DNA of 64,000 nt from Cellvibrio sp. pealriver (GCF_001183545.1 NZ_KQ236688.1:1331149-1395148), one strand, 5' to 3'; counted from the first letter of the stretch, positions 47,801-58,983 are shown. Numbers and translations are program-made. Notes: generated from the sequence alone by a model not told the origin.

Positions 47801-49336
47801 CTACTCATCCGCCATCCGATCCTGCGCTTTACTTACACCTGTTTCAGGCTCATCCATTTCATCGACAGGATCAACACCAGAATCGTCACCGTCTTCTTCA
47901 TCCTCTTCCGTTTCAAGCAGTTCTCCATTCATTTGGCTCTCCTCTATCAAAATTGCTTCGGGAGTTTGGATACCAATATGGTAAGCAGCGAATCCGGGCA
48001 ACACAACTTGATCCAACGCCATACCAATGATGCGACCATTGTATGGTGACTTAATGGTCGTGCGAGCATTGGTAATAGGATCTGTGACAGTGCCTAAAAT
48101 ATCTTCTTCTTTAACACGCTGACCCAAAGTAGCCTTGCTGAACAAAATACCGCTCTGGTTTGCACGCACCCATGCTGAACGATAATAAACAGGAGCAATT
48201 CGATTCCAACGCTTTTGTTTACCATACATTCCTGTTTTGGCGAGCAATGTATTAATTGCCGTTACACCCTCTTCTACCACATCGCTCTGCATTGCCATTG
48301 GCTCACCTGCTTCCAATGTAACGGCTGGAATCCCTGCGCGCACAGCTGCTGCCCGTAGCGAATTCGGATTACCACGACCATTTAACACGGCGATTACACC
48401 AAAATTTTGTGCAAGACGCGCAACGTTTTCATCAGAAAGATCCGCACGCAATTGCGGCAAATTTGTACGGTGAAACGACCCAGTATGAAGATCCACGAGG
48501 GAATCACAATGCATAATAATTTTACTAAAGAAAGAATGCGCTAAGCGCGATGCAGAACTGCCGTGAGTGTTTCCTGGAAAATAACGATTCCAGTCACGAC
48601 GATCAGGCAAGTAACGGGAGTTGCGGCGAAAGCCCATAATATTTGCCACAGGCACACCGATGATAGTGCCGTTTAATTTAGCGGGATCGATGTTAAAAAT
48701 AACGCGGCGAATCATTTCAATTCCATTTAATTCATCGCCATGAACTGCTGCGGTTAAGCACAATGTTTTTCCGGGGTTTGCTCCATTCACAACCAAAATA
48801 GGCGTCGCCTCGCTAAACGCTCCCACAGCTGCATCTGAATTCCATGTCAAACGCACAGACGAATTGGGCTTTACTTCTGTATCCAAAATAAATTTGGAAA
48901 GCGTCATGGCCTCAGTTGCAATTACCTCACTGGAAGACTGTGCGCTATGACTGGATTCCGCTGAAGACGTTATGAGTACCGCACTGGATGCGGCGGCACT
49001 CGCCACAGCACTGCTGAATCCAATCACTGAACTCATAGCGGACGATTGCGTGCTGGAAGATTGCCCTGTAGCAGAGGATGCTATTTCAGCACTCATTGTT
49101 GAGCTACTACTAATCTCAATACTAGTAGCGGAGCTGGATGATGATGCTGTAATGATAGGCTTGCTGCTTGATGTAGCATTTTGTGCGAGGAGTAAAATGG
49201 ATGAATCGCCAGATAAACTGGAACTTGTCTGCGCTAACACAACGCCAGAATAAAAAAATCCTGTAGAAAAAAATCCAGCAGAAAGCAGACAAACAGATAA
49301 AAAATGAATGGCTGATATGTAAAACGTTCGCTGCAT
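47801..49336 (-). CDS. Secreted succinylglutamate desuccinylase/aspartoacylase-like enzyme with serine-rich linker
   Basis: A 511-residue protein. Signal peptide to about residue 35 (cleavage near VLAQ), then a linker (38-136) that is about 40 % serine, then an M14-type AstE/AspA-like zinc domain from about 145. HGDE gives His199 and Glu202, DLHTG gives His284, and TLEAGEP probably the catalytic Glu. A lipoyl-like half-barrel (SPYNGRIIGMALDQVV) and a strongly acidic tail (EEDEEDGDD) close the protein. Polyserine linkers are a hallmark of secreted enzymes in Saccharophagus and Cellvibrio. Substrate unknown, probably an amide or N-acyl amino acid outside the cell. Confidence 0.85.
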   Translation of the reverse strand: MQRTFYISAIHFLSVCLLSAGFFSTGFFYSGVVLAQTSSSLSGDSSILLLAQNATSSSKPIITASSSSSATSIEISSSSTMSAEIASSATGQSSSTQSSAMSSVIGFSSAVASAAASSAVLITSSAESSHSAQSSSEVIATEAMTLSKFILDTEVKPNSSVRLTWNSDAAVGAFSEATPILVVNGANPGKTLCLTAAVHGDELNGIEMIRRVIFNIDPAKLNGTIIGVPVANIMGFRRNSRYLPDRRDWNRYFPGNTHGSSASRLAHSFFSKIIMHCDSLVDLHTGSFHRTNLPQLRADLSDENVARLAQNFGVIAVLNGRGNPNSLRAAAVRAGIPAVTLEAGEPMAMQSDVVEEGVTAINTLLAKTGMYGKQKRWNRIAPVYYRSAWVRANQSGILFSKATLGQRVKEEDILGTVTDPITNARTTIKSPYNGRIIGMALDQVVLPGFAAYHIGIQTPEAILIEESQMNGELLETEEDEEDGDDSGVDPVDEMDEPETGVSKAQDRMADE

Positions 49337-49420
49337 AAACTCAGTATCTCATTAGTATAGGAATGTTACTGTACAGCACACATCCTTGTGATTGATCCTG
49401 AACTACAATATGACGAAAAA

Positions 49421-50998
49421 TTATTCCCATTCAATAGTTGCAGGCGGCTTGCTCGATACATCATAGCAAACGCGTGATACGCCGGAGATTTCATTAATAA
49501 TACGCCCCGACACTTTTTCAAGCAGCTCATAAGGCAGATGAGCCCAACGTGCAGTCATAAAATCAACAGTTTCCACAGCGCGCAAAGAAATTACCCATTC
49601 GTAACGACGCCCATCGCCTACAACTCCGACAGATTTTACTGGCAGAAATACAGCAAACGCTTGTGAGGTTTTGTGATACCAACCCGATGCATGCAGCTCC
49701 TCTAAAAAGATTGCATCGGCTTCACGCAAAATATCTGCATACTCTTTTTTCACTTCGCCAAGAATACGAACACCTAAACCAGGACCAGGGAACGGATGAC
49801 GATAAACCATATCGTAAGGCAAGCCTAATTCCAAACCAATCGCGCGCACTTCGTCTTTAAATAATTCACGCAGTGGTTCAACCAGTTTGAATGCCATATC
49901 GTCTGGCAAACCACCCACATTGTGATGCGATTTAATCACGTGCGCTTTACCGGTTTTGGCAGCGGCAGATTCAATTACGTCAGGGTAGATGGTTCCTTGC
50001 GCCAACCATTTAACATCTTTCAGTTTGGTTGCTTCCGCATCGAATACATCGATAAAAGTGCCGCCAATAATTTTGCGCTTTTTCTCAGGGTCATTCACAC
50101 CCACAAGCTTACTGAGGAATTGCTCTTCTGCATCAGCACGGATAACACGCACGCCCATATTTTTGGCGAACATATCCATTACCTGATCGCCTTCGTTTTT
50201 ACGCAACAAACCGTTATCCACAAATACACACGTGAGTTGATCGCCAATTGCTTTGTGTAACAGCGCCGCCACTACCGATGAATCTACCCCACCAGAAAGA
50301 CCGAGTAGTACTTTGTCGTTACCCACCTGCTCTTTCACTTTTTTGATTGCATCTTCAACGATGTTAGCAGGGGTCCACAGGGGCTCACAGCCACAGGTTT
50401 GCAACACAAAGTGCTCAAACATGCGTTTGCCTTGTAGTGTATGAGTTACCTCTGGATGAAACTGCACACCGTAGAATTTTTTGGCTTCGTTATACATGCC
50501 AGCAATCGCACACGACGGCGTTGATGCCATCAGGCTAAAGCCCTCTGGCATTCTTGTCACTTTATCGCCGTGACTCATCCAGACATCTAACAATGCACTG
50601 CCATCGTGATCTACATGATCTTTAATATCTTTAAAGAGTGAAGACTCACCATGTGCTTTAATTTGAGCATAACCAAATTCACGTATGTTTGAGCCTTCTA
50701 CCGCGCCGCCCATTTGCTCGGCCATAGTTTGCATGCCGTAACAAATGCCCAGCACCGGGACACCAAGGGTGAAAACAACTTCTGGCGCACGAGGTGAATT
50801 CGCCTCATGAACAGACTCTGGCCCCCCCGCCAAAATAATCCCTTTAGGATTGTATGCACGAATTTCGTCGTCGCTCATATCCCAAGCACGTATTTCTGAA
50901 AATACGCCAATTTCGCGTACGCGGCGTGCAATTAATTGGGTGTACTGTGAACCGAAATCCAAAATAAGAATTCGCTGTGCATGAATATCGTGAGACAT
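49421..50998 (-). CDS. guaA: GMP synthase (glutamine-hydrolysing)
   Basis: Converts XMP to GMP using glutamine and ATP. The 525-residue protein begins with a class I glutamine amidotransferase: nucleophile Cys86 in GICYGMQ, with His and Glu in [10 protein letters not shown]. The ATP-pyrophosphatase domain follows ([16 protein letters not shown]), and the dimerisation domain ends PATIEWE as in E. coli. It is downstream of guaB on the same strand, across 133 bp containing a terminator-like hairpin. Confidence 0.97.
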   Translation of the reverse strand: MSHDIHAQRILILDFGSQYTQLIARRVREIGVFSEIRAWDMSDDEIRAYNPKGIILAGGPESVHEANSPRAPEVVFTLGVPVLGICYGMQTMAEQMGGAVEGSNIREFGYAQIKAHGESSLFKDIKDHVDHDGSALLDVWMSHGDKVTRMPEGFSLMASTPSCAIAGMYNEAKKFYGVQFHPEVTHTLQGKRMFEHFVLQTCGCEPLWTPANIVEDAIKKVKEQVGNDKVLLGLSGGVDSSVVAALLHKAIGDQLTCVFVDNGLLRKNEGDQVMDMFAKNMGVRVIRADAEEQFLSKLVGVNDPEKKRKIIGGTFIDVFDAEATKLKDVKWLAQGTIYPDVIESAAAKTGKAHVIKSHHNVGGLPDDMAFKLVEPLRELFKDEVRAIGLELGLPYDMVYRHPFPGPGLGVRILGEVKKEYADILREADAIFLEELHASGWYHKTSQAFAVFLPVKSVGVVGDGRRYEWVISLRAVETVDFMTARWAHLPYELLEKVSGRIINEISGVSRVCYDVSSKPPATIEWE

Positions 50999-51060
50999 GT
51001 TGTGCCCTGCTCGAAATAAAAAATCAGAAAATAAAAAACAAAATGAATTCTACTGAAAAG

Positions 51061-51088
51061 AAAAACTCGGGCTTAACCCGAGTTTTTT
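51061..51088. terminator. Terminator-like hairpin between guaB and guaA
   Basis: ACTCGGG/CCCGAGT around CTTAA, flanked by an A run and a T run on the two strands. In the guaB-to-guaA direction it ends in T5. It could attenuate guaA expression relative to guaB. The sequence GCGCCAAAAGGCG (near 51098-51110) adds a small second hairpin. Confidence 0.75.
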
Positions 51089-51131
51089 CTCTACTACGCC
51101 TTTTGGCGCACGTCTGAGTAACAACCACTAA

Positions 51132-52712
<1,581 letters not shown>

Positions 52713-52778
52713 TCAGGCTATCCGCACACCGATGCTTGGCCTAGAATGCGTATCAAACTGCTTTTGGCTGTATCCGTT

Positions 52779-54134
52779 ATGAATGATCTTTTCAGTAAAA
52801 CCCCTGAGCGGGAAATCCTTAGTGTCAGCCAGCTTAATCGTCAGGCACGCCAACTATTGGAGACGCACTTGCCTCTGCTCTGGGTAGAAGGTGAACTGTC
52901 CAATGTGTCTATTCCCTCATCAGGCCATTGGTATTTCACCTTAAAAGATGAGCAAGCCCAAGTTCGCTGCTGCATGTTCCGCAACCGCAATATGCTGGTT
53001 CGATTCAAACCACAACAGGGCCAGCATGTCCTGATTCGCGCCCGTGTAAGCCTGTATGAAGGGCGCGGCGACTACCAAATTATTGCTGAACATATGGAAG
53101 AAGCGGGTAGCGGTGCCCTTCAGCGCGCATTCGATGAGTTAAAACATCGCCTCTCATCCGAAGGATTGTTTAACGAGGCACACAAAAAGCCGCTCCCCAA
53201 AATCCCCAAACGTATCGCTGTGATTACATCGCCAACGGGTGCCGCCATCCACGATGTGCTGAGCGTGTTGGAGCGGCGCTTCGCAGGTATTCCGGTAACC
53301 GTAATTCCAGTCGCAGTACAGGGGAAAGAATCTGCGCCTCAAATCGTCAATGCTATTGACCTTGCCAACCGTGCCAACTTGTTCGATGTCATCTTACTGA
53401 CGCGCGGTGGTGGCTCCATGGAGGACCTCTGGTCATTTAATGAGGAAATCGTCGCTCGCGCGATTTTTAATAGCTCACTTCCTATTGTCAGCGCTGTGGG
53501 TCACGAGGTCGATTTTACGATTGCCGATTTTGTTGCCGACCTGCGAGCGCCCACGCCTTCCGCAGCAGCGGAAATATTAGTACCGGATAGTGAGGAATGG
53601 CTGGATAAATTTATCGGCTTTGAAGTGCTACTTGAAGAGGCCATGTTGCGCAAACTCGCGCATCTGCAAAAGCACTTACAACATTTGCGTCTGCGCTTAC
53701 GGCATCCGCGCGAGCGATTGGAGCAGCAAGCGCAACGATTGGATAACCTCGAATTACGCTTAAAAAACCATATTAAACACCTGCTGGATCGTCATCAGAA
53801 CCAACTCGCTCAATTGCGGCTGCGTATGCAGATGCATCATCCACATATACAGCTAACACAACTGCGTGATCGGCTACACGCAGCGCAAACACAACTATTT
53901 AAAACCCAATTTGCGTATATAGATAATCAGAAACAGCGGCTCACGACAGCGGCGCGGATGCTGAATACACTGAGCCCATTGAATACACTTGAACGCGGAT
54001 TTGCATTGGCAAGCGATTCACAATCAGGCCGGATTATCACGCATCAGCAGCAAGTCCAAGCCGGTCAACGCATCCACACACGGGTTGCAGGCGGTGGTTT
54101 CCATAGCATTGTAGAGTCACTGGATTCCGAATAA
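52779..54134 (+). CDS. xseA: Exodeoxyribonuclease VII large subunit
   Basis: Catalytic subunit of ExoVII, which degrades single-stranded DNA from both ends. The 451-residue protein has the N-terminal OB fold (LLWVEGELSNVSIPSSGHWYFTLKD). The catalytic core includes RIAVITSPTGAAIHDVL, LTRGGGSMEDLWSFN and SAVGHEVDFTIADFVADLRAPTPSAAAE. A long Gln/His/Leu-rich coiled coil follows (about 300-410). ATG 52779 gives the normal MNDLFSKTPE N-terminus; the frame opens earlier at 52746 without homology. Divergent from guaB. xseB is not in this window. Confidence 0.95.
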   Translation: MNDLFSKTPEREILSVSQLNRQARQLLETHLPLLWVEGELSNVSIPSSGHWYFTLKDEQAQVRCCMFRNRNMLVRFKPQQGQHVLIRARVSLYEGRGDYQIIAEHMEEAGSGALQRAFDELKHRLSSEGLFNEAHKKPLPKIPKRIAVITSPTGAAIHDVLSVLERRFAGIPVTVIPVAVQGKESAPQIVNAIDLANRANLFDVILLTRGGGSMEDLWSFNEEIVARAIFNSSLPIVSAVGHEVDFTIADFVADLRAPTPSAAAEILVPDSEEWLDKFIGFEVLLEEAMLRKLAHLQKHLQHLRLRLRHPRERLEQQAQRLDNLELRLKNHIKHLLDRHQNQLAQLRLRMQMHHPHIQLTQLRDRLHAAQTQLFKTQFAYIDNQKQRLTTAARMLNTLSPLNTLERGFALASDSQSGRIITHQQQVQAGQRIHTRVAGGGFHSIVESLDSE

Positions 54135-54147
54135 AGCCTGCAAGGTT

Positions 54148-54177
54148 TTGATTGCGAACAACGAAAGCCATTAGTAT
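54148..54177 (+). promoter_or_regulatory. Possible promoter of the thiOSG transcript
   Basis: TTGATT (54148-54153), 18-base spacer, TAGTAT (54172-54177). Transcription would start near 54184, immediately ahead of the riboswitch. Confidence 0.4.
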
Positions 54178-54192
54178 ATTGACCACACTTCT

Positions 54193-54313
54193 TGTCGGGG
54201 CGCCTTGGCTGAATTGCATGAATATAAATGCAAATTTAGTACGGAGGCTGAGATGGGCTCGGCCCAACCCGTAGAACCTGAACAGGCTAGAACCTGCGGA
54301 GGGAACAAGGCGC
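54193..54313 (+). ncRNA. TPP riboswitch (THI element) aptamer
   Basis: The conserved elements are in order: GGGGCGCC opening strand (54197-54204), GGCTGAGATG (54246-54255), ACCCGTAGAACCTGAACAGG (54267-54286), and CTGCGGAGGGAACAAGGCG closing strand (54294-54312). Binds thiamine pyrophosphate and represses the downstream thiamine genes. The optional P3a-type arm (about 54209-54243, TTGCAT/ATGCAA) is present. It sits directly ahead of thiO-thiS-thiG. Confidence 0.96.
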
Positions 54314-54359
54314 ATAGCAATCGCTATTTCCCCTGTCCTCCGCCTCATTTTTTCGAGGC
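54296..54359 (+). promoter_or_regulatory. Riboswitch expression platform sequestering the thiO ribosome-binding site
   Basis: GCCTC (54342-54346) can pair with GAGGC (54355-54359), hiding the thiO Shine-Dalgarno GAGG. The overlapping CCTCCGC (54337-54343) can pair instead with GCGGAGG (54296-54302), which belongs to the aptamer's 3' part. Ligand binding would occupy GCGGAGG, free GCCTC, and block translation. There is no long T run, so control is probably translational (inference). Confidence 0.6.
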
Positions 54360-54362
54360 AAT

Positions 54363-55478
54363 GTGAATACTAAATCCAACCTGCAACATATCGCCATTGC
54401 TGGCGCTGGCCTCTTAGGTCGATTGATTGCCTGGCGCTTGCGCTTACAGGGGCATGACATCACGCTTTTCGAAGCTGGCAAATTACAACCGGACAACACC
54501 TTGCGGGCAGCCGCTTTTACCGCAGCAGGCATGATCGCACCACTAAGCGAAGCCGTAGTATCCGATGCAAATGTTTACCGCATGGGTCAATTTGCTCTGC
54601 AGCGTTGGCCGCAATGGCTAAGCGATTTACCACAAGCCAATTTACCGCAACAGAATCCGCAATTATTTTTTGCCAAAGGCAGTTTGCTGGTTGCACACCC
54701 ACAAGATGAAAGCGAGCTGCAACAATTTGAAAATGAATTGAATTTTGTCGTGCCTGAATGTCGCAACTATCAATGGTTATCCGGACATGAAATTCAAACA
54801 CTGGAACCGGATTTACATTCACATTTTTTGCGCGGCTTGCTCTTACAAGAAGAAGGCCATTTGCATAACCGTGAATTTTTACAACAGCTTGGCGATGAAT
54901 TAGTCCGCCTGAATGTCACGATTTATGAGAACACACCCGTAGAAGTCGATCCGCATACTATCCGTGCACTTGATAGAACTGAAAAGTTCGATTTAGTTAT
55001 TGATTGCCGTGGCTTGGGGGCAAAAACACAACTTACACAATTGCGCGGTGTGCGTGGTGAGACCCTGCACGTAGAAACCAGCGAGATTCGCTTACAGCGC
55101 CCGGTGCGGTTAATGCATCCGCGCTACCAATTGTATGTTGTTCCCAAACCAAATAACCGGTTTATCATTGGTGCAACGCAAATTGAAAGTGAAGATCGTT
55201 CACCCGTTACGCTGCAATCATCACTTGAGTTAGGTAGCGCACTTTATACGTTATCACCCGCTTTTGCCGAAGCGCGAATTATCGAGACAGATACAAATTT
55301 ACGCCCTGCATTTATGGATAACCTGCCCAAAATTTTTTGCAGCCCCGGGCTCATTATTGCAAATGGATTATTCCGCCACGGTTATTTGTTAGCGCCAGCC
55401 GTCACTGAACAAGTACTGGCTCAAGTTGCACAAAACCACACTATTTTATTCCCCAACTTGCTTCAGCCTTCAGGTTAA
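54363..55478 (+). CDS. thiO: Glycine oxidase ThiO
   Basis: FAD enzyme that oxidises glycine to the iminoacetate used for the thiazole ring of thiamine. The 371-residue protein starts with IAIAGAGLLGRLIAWRLRLQGHDITLFEAG (Rossmann FAD motif). It continues with AAGMIAPLSEA, DCRGLGAK, LRGVRGETLHVE and MHPRYQLYVVPKPNNRFIIGATQIES, all typical of ThiO. The start is GTG 54363 with GAGGCAAT upstream; an ATG two bases earlier is followed at once by TGA. First gene of the TPP-controlled operon, seven bases before thiS. Confidence 0.94.
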   Translation: MNTKSNLQHIAIAGAGLLGRLIAWRLRLQGHDITLFEAGKLQPDNTLRAAAFTAAGMIAPLSEAVVSDANVYRMGQFALQRWPQWLSDLPQANLPQQNPQLFFAKGSLLVAHPQDESELQQFENELNFVVPECRNYQWLSGHEIQTLEPDLHSHFLRGLLLQEEGHLHNREFLQQLGDELVRLNVTIYENTPVEVDPHTIRALDRTEKFDLVIDCRGLGAKTQLTQLRGVRGETLHVETSEIRLQRPVRLMHPRYQLYVVPKPNNRFIIGATQIESEDRSPVTLQSSLELGSALYTLSPAFAEARIIETDTNLRPAFMDNLPKIFCSPGLIIANGLFRHGYLLAPAVTEQVLAQVAQNHTILFPNLLQPSG

Positions 55479-55485
55479 AAAGACG

Positions 55486-55689
55486 ATGATCCAAGTCAGT
55501 GTAAACAATGAAATTAAATCAATAACCACAGCAACGCTGCTAAGTGATGCACTGCGTGATTGGGGTTATAGTGACAGCAAAATTGCAGTGGCAATCAATC
55601 AGGAGTTTGTACCGCGCTCTACTTACACAGAACGCACACTCAATGCCAACGACCAAATCGATATTGTTCGCCCGGTAGGCGGAGGTTAA
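55486..55689 (+). CDS. thiS: Sulfur carrier protein ThiS
   Basis: A 67-residue ubiquitin-fold protein. Its C-terminal Gly-Gly is thiocarboxylated and donates sulfur to the thiazole. ATG 55486 gives MIQVSVNNE, and the end is IVRPVGGG, with the essential terminal diglycine. Family-like [14 protein letters not shown] is also seen. The earlier in-frame opening at 55426 lies inside thiO and is discarded. thiG follows after four bases. Confidence 0.95.
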   Translation: MIQVSVNNEIKSITTATLLSDALRDWGYSDSKIAVAINQEFVPRSTYTERTLNANDQIDIVRPVGGG

Positions 55690-55693
55690 GCAC

Positions 55694-56506
55694 ATGAATA
55701 ATGCAACATCAACGTTACCCGCACGCGACTTCACACTGTATGAAGAAACCTTTTCCAGCCGTTTTTTATTGGGCACCGCACTTTACGCATCGCCACAATT
55801 AATGCGCGATTCAATTACCCAGTCGCGCTGCGAAATTGTCACACTTGGCTTGCGCCGCCAAAATCCAGCGAATCGCGATGGAGATGCCATTTGGCAATAC
55901 ATACAGGAAAGCGGCTGCCGCTTACTCCCTAATACAGCGGGCTGTAAATCAGTTAAAGAGGCAGTCACGCTTGCAGAAATGTCGCGCGAAATTTTCAATA
56001 CCGATTGGATAAAACTGGAAGTGGTTGGCGACGATTACAATTTACAACCCGATCCGTTTGGTTTGCTAGAAGCATCAGAAATACTGATTAAAAAAGGGTT
56101 CAAAGTATTACCCTACTGCACCGACGATTTAATTTTATGCAAACGTTTGGTGGATGTCGGCTGCGAAGTATTAATGCCGTGGGGGGCACCTATAGGCACC
56201 GGGCAAGGTTTATTAAATCGATATAACTTGCGGAGTTTGCGCGAAAGAATCAAGGATGTTCCGATGATTATCGATGCAGGCCTCGGGGCTCCATCACAAG
56301 CTGCAGAGGCAATGGAAATGGGCTTTGATGGAATACTGTTAAACACTGCAGTAGCCAAGGCACACAATCCACCGTTAATGGCAGAAGCATTTGCCGATGC
56401 TATTGATGCAGGCCGCAAAGCATTTAAAGCAGGTCTGATGCAAAAGCGCCAAACGGCTAGCCCAAGCACACCGACCGTCGGCCAACCATTCTGGCATCAA
56501 CAATAA
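55694..56506 (+). CDS. thiG: Thiazole synthase
   Basis: Condenses deoxyxylulose 5-phosphate, ThiS-thiocarboxylate and dehydroglycine to the thiazole phosphate. This 270-residue TIM-barrel protein has [16 protein letters not shown], Schiff-base Lys107 in [11 protein letters not shown], then [22 protein letters not shown] and the phosphate site [32 protein letters not shown]. Last gene of the TPP-riboswitch operon. thiC, thiE and thiD are not in this window. Confidence 0.96.
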   Translation: MNNATSTLPARDFTLYEETFSSRFLLGTALYASPQLMRDSITQSRCEIVTLGLRRQNPANRDGDAIWQYIQESGCRLLPNTAGCKSVKEAVTLAEMSREIFNTDWIKLEVVGDDYNLQPDPFGLLEASEILIKKGFKVLPYCTDDLILCKRLVDVGCEVLMPWGAPIGTGQGLLNRYNLRSLRERIKDVPMIIDAGLGAPSQAAEAMEMGFDGILLNTAVAKAHNPPLMAEAFADAIDAGRKAFKAGLMQKRQTASPSTPTVGQPFWHQQ

Positions 56507-56549
56507 CAACAAAAATACGTTAGCAAGCAGCGATTTATTTCCATAGAAA

Positions 56550-57944
56550 TTACGAGGTTGGCGGCAATAAAAAGCCGCCAATTTTTTTCAGGCCCACATC
56601 TAATTCTCTGGCAACTTTTAGGTTTTTACATTCACCCGAGCTTACATATGCTTGCAACATATGCGTTAAACGATGCAAGTGAAAATTCATTTCCTGCTGT
56701 CGCAAAAGTGCATCTTCTACTACTTTATTAATACTAACGCCCTGCTGATTTGCGATACTTTGTAATGATTCCCGCAAATCTTCCTGGAATAACAAGCTGC
56801 CTTTAAAAGTCGATGCGATATGCAATACAACGTTTTGCAGGCCATGTAGTTTGCGATCCCCATGGGTATAACCCACATTTGTCAGGATTTCCCTAAGCTC
56901 ACTAAACCATTGTTGCAAGTTTGCATTTTGTTGCAGCATGCGCTCGGCAAACTCAGGTATCTCACTACCCTCAACAACATTATCCAGTGGAATTTCACTG
57001 CGAAAAATCATGGTACTGACAATTTCACAGCCGCGATATAAATATGCTGCGCGGTTTAACTCCAGCACAGGAATAACTTCTCGCCAGCGACGACCATAGG
57101 GTTTAAAACGATTGTAATAAATACCCACAATGCTGTCGGCCAAGGCGAGAATTTGCCCAGGCAACGAAATTTCACTTTCTACTTTACCGATTGGATAGCC
57201 AGTGCCATCGCAGCGCTCATGATGTTCGCTTACGGCAACAATTAAATCTTCCGAAAATCCGGGAACTTCACGCAGTATTTGGCAGGAAATATCAACATGC
57301 GCTTGTAACGTCAGCCATTCATCCGCAGCAAGCTCTTCTTTTGCAAGAATATAGGGTGGAATATGCATCATGCCGAAATCATGAGTAATAGCAGCCCAGA
57401 AAATTTGCTGCGTTTCTTCCAGAGGTAAACGCATTTCCTGAGCAATAAAAATCGACCATAACCCAACACTCAGCGTACGCTGAAACAAATTAATCATCTG
57501 CGCTGACATCACTGTCAGGCGTTGCTGTACTAGCGGAAAATGTTCCAGCATTTCACTTACAGGCCGCAGAGAATCCAACGGATATTTACGTTCTTCTAGC
57601 GACTGGAAAAATTCTGTATTGCGGATGGTATCGACCAGATGCTGCAGAAAATCGCTATTGCACATGGTTTGTTGAATGTGGACGCAATGGGATAGCGGTG
57701 AAGCCAACAAGACATCACCTAATAACAACAGAGTACTACGGGAGATCAAATCGCCTGAAGAAATAAGCAGCCTTCCATCAGCAGAATAAATATCCTGTGT
57801 GGCAGTGACAGAGTTTGACGCAGAAAGCTGAGCCAAATAAAAATCATATGCATCTAAACGCAAGGGATTCCAGACAGATGATGCATTTTTCAGCATTGAC
57901 GGCTGATCATACGACATAAAACCATCCATGCAGAACTCAGACAA
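56550..57944 (-). CDS. HD-GYP-like domain protein with incomplete metal site
   Basis: A 464-residue cytoplasmic protein. Residues about 150-290 form an HD-GYP-type domain with THDFG (His188, Asp189), LQAHVDIS, HHERCDGTGYP (241-251) and LALADSI. Two usual features are altered. The first metal-binding His of the N-terminal helix is Trp163 (GLWSIF, where HS is expected), and the HDxGK lysine is missing (HDFGM). Hydrolysis of c-di-GMP is therefore uncertain; a binding or sensory role is possible. The N-terminal 150 residues resemble no family I know. It converges on thiG. Confidence 0.75.
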   Translation of the reverse strand: MSEFCMDGFMSYDQPSMLKNASSVWNPLRLDAYDFYLAQLSASNSVTATQDIYSADGRLLISSGDLISRSTLLLLGDVLLASPLSHCVHIQQTMCNSDFLQHLVDTIRNTEFFQSLEERKYPLDSLRPVSEMLEHFPLVQQRLTVMSAQMINLFQRTLSVGLWSIFIAQEMRLPLEETQQIFWAAITHDFGMMHIPPYILAKEELAADEWLTLQAHVDISCQILREVPGFSEDLIVAVSEHHERCDGTGYPIGKVESEISLPGQILALADSIVGIYYNRFKPYGRRWREVIPVLELNRAAYLYRGCEIVSTMIFRSEIPLDNVVEGSEIPEFAERMLQQNANLQQWFSELREILTNVGYTHGDRKLHGLQNVVLHIASTFKGSLLFQEDLRESLQSIANQQGVSINKVVEDALLRQQEMNFHLHRLTHMLQAYVSSGECKNLKVARELDVGLKKIGGFLLPPTS

Positions 57945-57988
57945 ATTTGAATTATTGTTAGTTCACCCGGCTCGTTTCTCATGAGCCA

Positions 57989-58891
57989 TTACGGATGAGT
58001 CAATAGGATTCGCCATAACCAAACACTCACTAATCCTATCAACAGACTATACCCCACCATGGACGCAGCAAAACGTGGGGCAAGGTTATGGCTCACTGCA
58101 AGTACGCCGGCAGAAATCATAGCGGGCATTGCAGCCTCCAGTACTACCACATGAGCAACCAGACCATGGATATTAAATAACCATAGCCCTAACCAGGCAA
58201 ATGCGGGCGATAACACCAGAATATAAAAAATACCCAGCAAAAGCGGCAGTAAATGATTGGACTCCAGTTTAAATCGCCACTGCAATCCCACTGCAACCAT
58301 TACCACAGGTACAAGTGTAGATGAGATTCGTGCAAGCGCCTCAGCAAACCAATCCGGATATGTAAAAAATCGTAACAAGAAGGCGATAACAAGGGCAAAA
58401 AAGGAGGGAAATACAACTATATTGCGCAAAATTTTTGTTGCTGATGTTGCACTGCCTGCATAGTAAGCAGCAATCGCGATACCAAAAGTATTGAGCGCGA
58501 TAAATGTTCCCAATTGATCGTATAGGATCGCATAGGGAATTCCCTCGCTTCCAAGATGCGCTTCTATTAAAGGAATGCCCACAAACCCCGTATTACCCAA
58601 GGGCACCAACAACATTAGTGCGCCGGTAATTTCACGTGACCAGCGCAACCAGCGCGCCGTAAAAAAAGTAACCACTGCGCTGAAAAACATGACGACCCAG
58701 GCAACAATGACTGGAATAAGCGCCTCATGATTCAGTGTGAGCTTGGGAATTTCCGACAGAATTAATGCTGGCAAAGCAACGTAAATAACATATCCATTGA
58801 GCGATGCCGCCGCGTTCTCCGGGAGATGTTTACTGCGCTGGAACAGTAATCCAACCAGCAAACAAATTATAACCACCGCTATGTTGGACAT
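57989..58891 (-). CDS. AEC family transporter (auxin efflux carrier type)
   Basis: A 300-residue inner-membrane protein with ten hydrophobic segments in the two-times-five arrangement of the AEC family. It has LLFQRSKHLPENAAASLNGYVIYVALPALILSEI at the start and LMLLVPLGNTGFVGIPLIEAHLG in the crossover region. Bacterial members move small organic acids or amino acids, but the substrate cannot be deduced here. ATG 58891 is chosen; a GTG at 58924 would add eleven residues without a ribosome-binding site. Adjacent to, but 92 bp after, the SDR gene of the lipid operon. Confidence 0.85.
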   Translation of the reverse strand: MSNIAVVIICLLVGLLFQRSKHLPENAAASLNGYVIYVALPALILSEIPKLTLNHEALIPVIVAWVVMFFSAVVTFFTARWLRWSREITGALMLLVPLGNTGFVGIPLIEAHLGSEGIPYAILYDQLGTFIALNTFGIAIAAYYAGSATSATKILRNIVVFPSFFALVIAFLLRFFTYPDWFAEALARISSTLVPVVMVAVGLQWRFKLESNHLLPLLLGIFYILVLSPAFAWLGLWLFNIHGLVAHVVVLEAAMPAMISAGVLAVSHNLAPRFAASMVGYSLLIGLVSVWLWRILLTHP

Positions 58892-58983
58892 GACGTTAAC
58901 AACCAAATGACTACAGAATGACACTTACTTTAGCTGACCAACATGCAATATAAATAGAAACTACTATCTATAAAAGCTATTTT

